The notes under the pieces are model-generated. The model was not told the DNA's origin. It saw nothing but the letters and a program-made list of their open reading frames with translations, and ran no database searches. A program made the translations under genes and the position numbers. From Phycisphaerales bacterium (GTDB lineage Bacteria > Planctomycetota > Phycisphaerae > Phycisphaerales > UBA1924), in contig JACVCS010000024.1 in assembly GCA_016741915.1 (NCBI GenBank), positions 1 through 48,019 of the forward strand: a DNA stretch of 48,019 nucleotides, given 5' to 3'. The first letter of the stretch is position 1. Each line of letters starts with the position of its first letter. Positions 44,164-48,019 of this stretch are shown piece by piece.

Positions 44164-44423
44164 GCCGCTGGTCCGTCCGAGATTCTCACCTCATCCCACG
44201 CCCGAGAACCTCACCCTGCAAGGTTGACCCTGCGGCGGGAATGGTCTGCACAAGCTCCCCAGCGTGACATTCCGTCCCCACAGGCAATCCCCGGTTCATC
44301 CGCCCTTACGCCATGCCGATGACTCACCTACCGGCGAAGGCGCTGCCCTCTGCATCGCCCTCACCCGGCTCTCCGCCCGTCGATCGAAGGACCGATCGCG
44401 GGCCCCTCGGCAAGGAGCCACGG

Positions 44424-44759
44424 ATGGATCTCATCGGTCAACTCAACAGCCCCCGCTTCACGCGAGAAGACGACGAACCCCGGCTTGTCTTCCCCGCTAA
44501 AGCCCTTGAGATCGCCCGCAAGTCCGCCGTCCGCAACGCCCACACGAACCCGCCGCCACACTCACGCCGCGACGCCACCCCGTCGCACGTTCTCGGGCGT
44601 TGCACCATCACCGCGAGCATCGACGCCACCCTCGATCAGATGCAGCGCAAGCTCGACCAGCTCAAGGACGACGTCGAGAACGTCCTCTTCACCTTCCCCG
44701 TGCCCGATCCCAACGATCACAACGGCCCATCCTCCCGCCCGCCCCTTCCCGCGGCATAA
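44424..44759 (+). CDS. Small hypothetical protein
   Basis: 111 residues from the ATG at 44424, decided by AAGGAG six bases upstream; a longer frame from 44313 has no such signal. The middle holds SVLGR-like strands (HVLGRCTITASIDATLDQM) followed by a heptad-like helix (LDQMQRKLDQLKDDVENVLFTF) that could form a coiled coil. No known family recognised. Followed by a convergent lipoprotein gene. Confidence 0.65.
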   Translation: MDLIGQLNSPRFTREDDEPRLVFPAKALEIARKSAVRNAHTNPPPHSRRDATPSHVLGRCTITASIDATLDQMQRKLDQLKDDVENVLFTFPVPDPNDHNGPSSRPPLPAA

Positions 44760-44783
44760 AACGCCGAATGCCCTTCCCTTCGA

Positions 44784-45044
44784 TCAGCGGCTCGGGCGCT
44801 TCTCACGCTCGCCGTAGATCTGCTCATCGATCCACGTGTCCTTCTGATACGGCTCCTGCACGTTGTACTGCGAAGCCCCGGGTCCGCTGGCACCCACCAC
44901 GCGTGAATAGCACCCGCCGAGCGTGCTCATCAACGCCGCCGCACCCAGGACAACACCCGCCGCAAACACGACCGTGCGCGCCCGACCATCACCGAAGCTC
45001 GAAACACCACAGGTCCGAATCGCGGTCTGAACAGTTCGGGTCAT
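44784..45044 (-). CDS. Small lipoprotein
   Basis: 86 residues from the ATG at 45044; GAAGGA is well spaced for it, whereas the ATG at 45059 is not. A basic start and hydrophobic stretch (VVFAAGVVLGAAALMSTLGGC) end in a lipobox-like LGGC, so the mature protein is probably anchored in a membrane through Cys-linked lipid. The rest is polar (YNVQEPYQKDTWIDEQIYGE). No domain recognised. Divergent from nuoB. Confidence 0.65.
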   Translation of the reverse strand: MTRTVQTAIRTCGVSSFGDGRARTVVFAAGVVLGAAALMSTLGGCYSRVVGASGPGASQYNVQEPYQKDTWIDEQIYGEREKRPSR

Positions 45045-45261
45045 GGGCGGTTCCTTCATCGTTTGCCGTCGTCCCCAACACGGGACAACCCACGTTTAAG
45101 GCCAGATGGTAGTCCGTCGCCACCACCCATCCGGTTCCACCGATCTTCATCCCCGCCCGCCCCGCCAAGCCCCGCTTGCGTACGATCTTCCTACCGGGCG
45201 ACACCTCGCGTCCCGGCCTGAACCGTTGCCCCGCCTGCGCCGGGGCCTGGAGCGTTGATTC

Positions 45262-45831
<570 letters not shown>

Positions 45832-45839
45832 AATCAGCC

Positions 45840-45853
45840 CGTGCGCAAGCACG
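45840..45853. terminator. Weak hairpin between convergent nuoB and anti-sigma genes
   Basis: CGTGC-GCAA-GCACG, a 5-bp stem with a GNRA-like tetraloop, 8 bases after the nuoB stop and before the convergent gene. No T tract is present on either side, so its role as a terminator is uncertain. Confidence 0.3.
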
Positions 45854-45886
45854 CCGGTTGGATGCGTCACTGATCTTCTTGATGGC

Positions 45887-47134
45887 TCAGTTCGACGTCG
45901 TGGAGTTGATCACCCGCATCGACTCGCGCGACGTCTCGTTCACGCCCTCGGTCTTCCCGCCGCCGTTGCCGTCCTTCGGCAGCTCGATCGGCATCGGCGT
46001 GGGCGTCGTCGTCGGCAGCACCGGGCTCTGCACGCTCTCCGCCGGGGCGAAGCCCGTCACGTCCTGGTTCGTCGACACCATCACCCCGCCCGCCTGCTCG
46101 ATGGTGATCAGGAACCGCGTGGCATAGTCCACCCGCACCGAGGGCTTGAACTCGATGACGTTCACGTCTTTGTCGCTCGCAACCGCGAAGACCCCCGCCG
46201 AGACCGGGTACCGCTCGTCGCGCATCGCGTCCACCACCCACAACTGGTACGTCATGCCCGCGGTCTGAACCGCCGGCAGGTCCGTCAGCAGCAACACACC
46301 CTTCTGCGCCGAGGCCGACCAGATCACATCGCCCAAAGGCCGGGCAACTTGTGCACGGTCGGGGTTCGCAACCGTCGCCGCAAGAATCGGCACCGAAACC
46401 ACGTCGTCCCGCCCTGGCAAGCTCGCCGCGATCAGGGCGCTGATGGCGTCCTGGGGCGTGGACGTTCCCCGCACGATATCGATCAACGACTTCCCGGCCG
46501 CCCCCACGCTCGCCGTGCTGCCCCCGCCGCTTTGGCTGTTGCCCAGCACACCCGCCCCGGAGTTCATCCCGCCCGTGTTCGTCCCGGTGCGTGAGACCAC
46601 CGCGAAAGCCAGGCACGCCGCCGCCGCCACCCAGCCGCTCCACGAGCGAACCGTGGTCCAGCGTGTATTCGATCGCCGCGCCAAATCGGCGCGCCGGTCC
46701 GCCTCATCAAGCCCCACCAGCGTGAGCTGAGCGGGCTGATCGATCTGATCCAGATCCCCCGGCTGGTGCGGCGAGCGCTGCTGCGCTGCCCACAGATTCC
46801 CCGCCGCCATGATCCGCGCCTTGAGCGCCTCGGGCATCGCGTTGCCACCGGCGCCAGCGCCACTGGTCATCGGTAACGCCCCGGGATAGCTCAGCGCCAG
46901 GTCCGCCGCCGCCGCCGCCCGATCAAAGCCCTCGTCGATCCCCGTCCCCAACCGATCGGCGATCAACTCCAGCTCCGCCTCTTCAGAAGCCTCAAGCCCG
47001 AAGGTCGCCCGCGCCATCAGCAGCTCGTCCATCCGCGCCCGAAGCTGCGCCAACTCCGCGCCCACAGCACGCCCCCCAGCGCCCTTGCCGTGGGCGTTGC
47101 GGTTGTTGCTCGGGTTGGGATTGTGACGGGTCAT
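45887..47134 (-). CDS. RskA-type anti-sigma factor
   Basis: 415 residues. A cytoplasmic N-terminal part (about 1-160) is rich in Ala and Glu and should hold the sigma-binding region. A membrane segment lies near 166-183 (GWVAAAACLAFAVVSR). The C-terminal domain resembles the anti-sigma-K RskA domain: QKGVLLLTDLPAVQTAGMTYQLWVVD, AGVFAV, and FLITIEQAGGVMVST. It probably sequesters the ECF sigma factor encoded just upstream (58-base gap) and responds to a signal outside the cytoplasm. ATG at 47134. The long disordered C-terminal tail is Thr/Pro-rich. Confidence 0.85.
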   Translation of the reverse strand: MTRHNPNPSNNRNAHGKGAGGRAVGAELAQLRARMDELLMARATFGLEASEEAELELIADRLGTGIDEGFDRAAAAADLALSYPGALPMTSGAGAGGNAMPEALKARIMAAGNLWAAQQRSPHQPGDLDQIDQPAQLTLVGLDEADRRADLARRSNTRWTTVRSWSGWVAAAACLAFAVVSRTGTNTGGMNSGAGVLGNSQSGGGSTASVGAAGKSLIDIVRGTSTPQDAISALIAASLPGRDDVVSVPILAATVANPDRAQVARPLGDVIWSASAQKGVLLLTDLPAVQTAGMTYQLWVVDAMRDERYPVSAGVFAVASDKDVNVIEFKPSVRVDYATRFLITIEQAGGVMVSTNQDVTGFAPAESVQSPVLPTTTPTPMPIELPKDGNGGGKTEGVNETSRESMRVINSTTSN

Positions 47135-47192
47135 GCGTTCGTTCGAGCTGATTCGTGCTGTTCGTTGGGGCTTGTTCGTTCAGGAGATTCGT

Positions 47193-47819
47193 TCAAGGGT
47201 CCGGGTCGTGATCCGCGTTGCGTGCCCTCGGTCCGGGGGGCTGGTGATGTTCTTCCTCGTCCTCTCCCGTTCGTGACTTCGCCGGAGTCGGGCTCATGGC
47301 TTCACGAAGGGCAATTAATCCTCGTCGAACGTGCGTTTTGACCGTCCCCAAAGGCATCCCGGTCAACTCGGCGATCTGCTCGTGGCTCAGCCCCTGGCAG
47401 ACCGAAAGTCTGATAACCGTCTGCTGCTCAGGCCGAAGCCTCTTGAGAAGTTCCCCCGCACGCTGGGCCTCTTCGCCCAGATCCTCCGCGACGTCTTCAG
47501 GGCGGGCCTGCACGGTCTGCCCGAGGATCTCGCCGTCGACGCTGGGCATGTGCCGCCGCTGCGCACGCCGCCGCCGGTCGATCAGCCGCCGCCGAGCCAC
47601 CATCGCCACGAAGGTCTCTTCACTGCCCAGCGTGGGATCGAACCGCGAGGAGGACTGCCAGATCGCGGTGAAGATGTCCTGCACCGCGTCGTCGATGTCC
47701 CCGGGCTCGAAGCAGAACCGCCGCGCCAGCGAATACACCAAGCCGCCGTAGCGGTCCAGGAGTTCCTTGACCGCGGCCTGTTGGCCCTCAGCGACACGAT
47801 GCAGCAGGCACTCAGTCAC
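47193..47819 (-). CDS. ECF-type RNA polymerase sigma factor (SigK-like)
   Basis: 208 residues from the GTG at 47819; the frame is open further upstream to a GTG at 47981, and the true start is uncertain because neither has a clear ribosome binding site. Region 2 reads YGGLVYSLARRFCF, DIDDAVQDIFTAIWQSSSRFD, and FVAMVARRRLIDRRRRA. Region 4 reads LRPEQQTVIRLSVCQGLSHE, then IAELTGMPLGTVKTHVRRGL, the helix-turn-helix. Typical of sigma factors paired with RskA-like anti-sigma factors; the downstream gene encodes one. A charged C-terminal tail (GEDEEEHHQPPG) follows. No gene is visible between it and the window end. Confidence 0.88.
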   Translation of the reverse strand: MTECLLHRVAEGQQAAVKELLDRYGGLVYSLARRFCFEPGDIDDAVQDIFTAIWQSSSRFDPTLGSEETFVAMVARRRLIDRRRRAQRRHMPSVDGEILGQTVQARPEDVAEDLGEEAQRAGELLKRLRPEQQTVIRLSVCQGLSHEQIAELTGMPLGTVKTHVRRGLIALREAMSPTPAKSRTGEDEEEHHQPPGPRARNADHDPDP

Positions 47820-48019
47820 GCGAAGTGGTCGAAAGCCCAAGCCGAGTGCCGGTCGTCCGCCGATCACCGGAAACGCCCGGCCGGCCAACACCGCATCGAT
47901 CACGCAAGCCCGCTTGAGGAACGCAACTGTAGGTCGAAACCCCGCAGAACGAGATTCCGCACAGCCCGACTCACGCGTCACGCAAAGCCCACAAAGGAAA
48001 AAAGAGATCGGAGGTAGAG

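Overview
The window looks like chromosomal DNA from a planctomycete, most likely of the class Phycisphaerae. The reasons are high GC coding sequence, secreted proteins that end in two calcium-loop repeats of the 'GC-type dockerin' kind, tandem secreted beta-helix proteins, an ECF sigma factor overlapping a Ser/Thr kinase-WD40 gene, and an EF-Tu with an unusual switch I region. No plasmid, phage or CRISPR genes were seen. The assignment rests on recognising families by eye; no search was run.

Layout. Positions 1-85 are an almost pure G tract, possibly an artefact. From 152 to 7.0 kb, minus-strand genes encode a zinc-ribbon/TPR membrane protein, a DUF2314-like membrane protein, a deoxyhypusine-synthase-family enzyme, NuoE and a lamin-tail-domain protein. 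From 7.1 to 18.4 kb lies a minus-strand array of six secreted proteins: three dockerin-tailed proteins (two with PPC-like repeats, one with four WGEN(I/V)GWIN repeats) and three beta-helix paralogues. Divergent from the array are an ECF sigma factor and a receptor-like Ser/Thr kinase with a WD40 sensor, overlapping at GTGA. From 23.0 to 26.9 kb is a translation/secretion block: promoter, tRNA-Thr, tuf, terminator, rpmG, tRNA-Trp, secE, nusG, terminator. A HEAT-like protein and a DUF2617-like protein follow, then a fourth beta-helix paralogue.

At 31.3-32.8 kb there is a small island of about 1.4 kb. It is flanked by a 131-bp direct repeat of the 3' end of an FHA-GAF-SpoIIE phosphatase gene and carries a broken NucS-like nuclease remnant and an orphan CDS. 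Its low-GC part is about 46% GC by hand count over 32401-32580. Next come thiG and thiS (minus strand). A long plus-strand run follows: clpS, ftsW, a DoxX-like gene, a vWA gene, a secreted helical protein, tmk and plsY. After these are a small hypothetical gene, a lipoprotein gene (minus strand), nuoB, and an RskA-type anti-sigma factor downstream of its ECF sigma factor (both minus strand).

How the parts may work together. The housekeeping block supplies elongation, Sec export and transcription elongation factors. The sigma/kinase pair and the sigma/anti-sigma pair are two separate envelope-signalling units. The first sits directly beside the exported-protein array and could control it; this is inference. 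The candidates for something undescribed are the beta-helix family, which shares a motif just after the signal peptide and a C-terminal tail, and the island with duplicated gene-end repeats.
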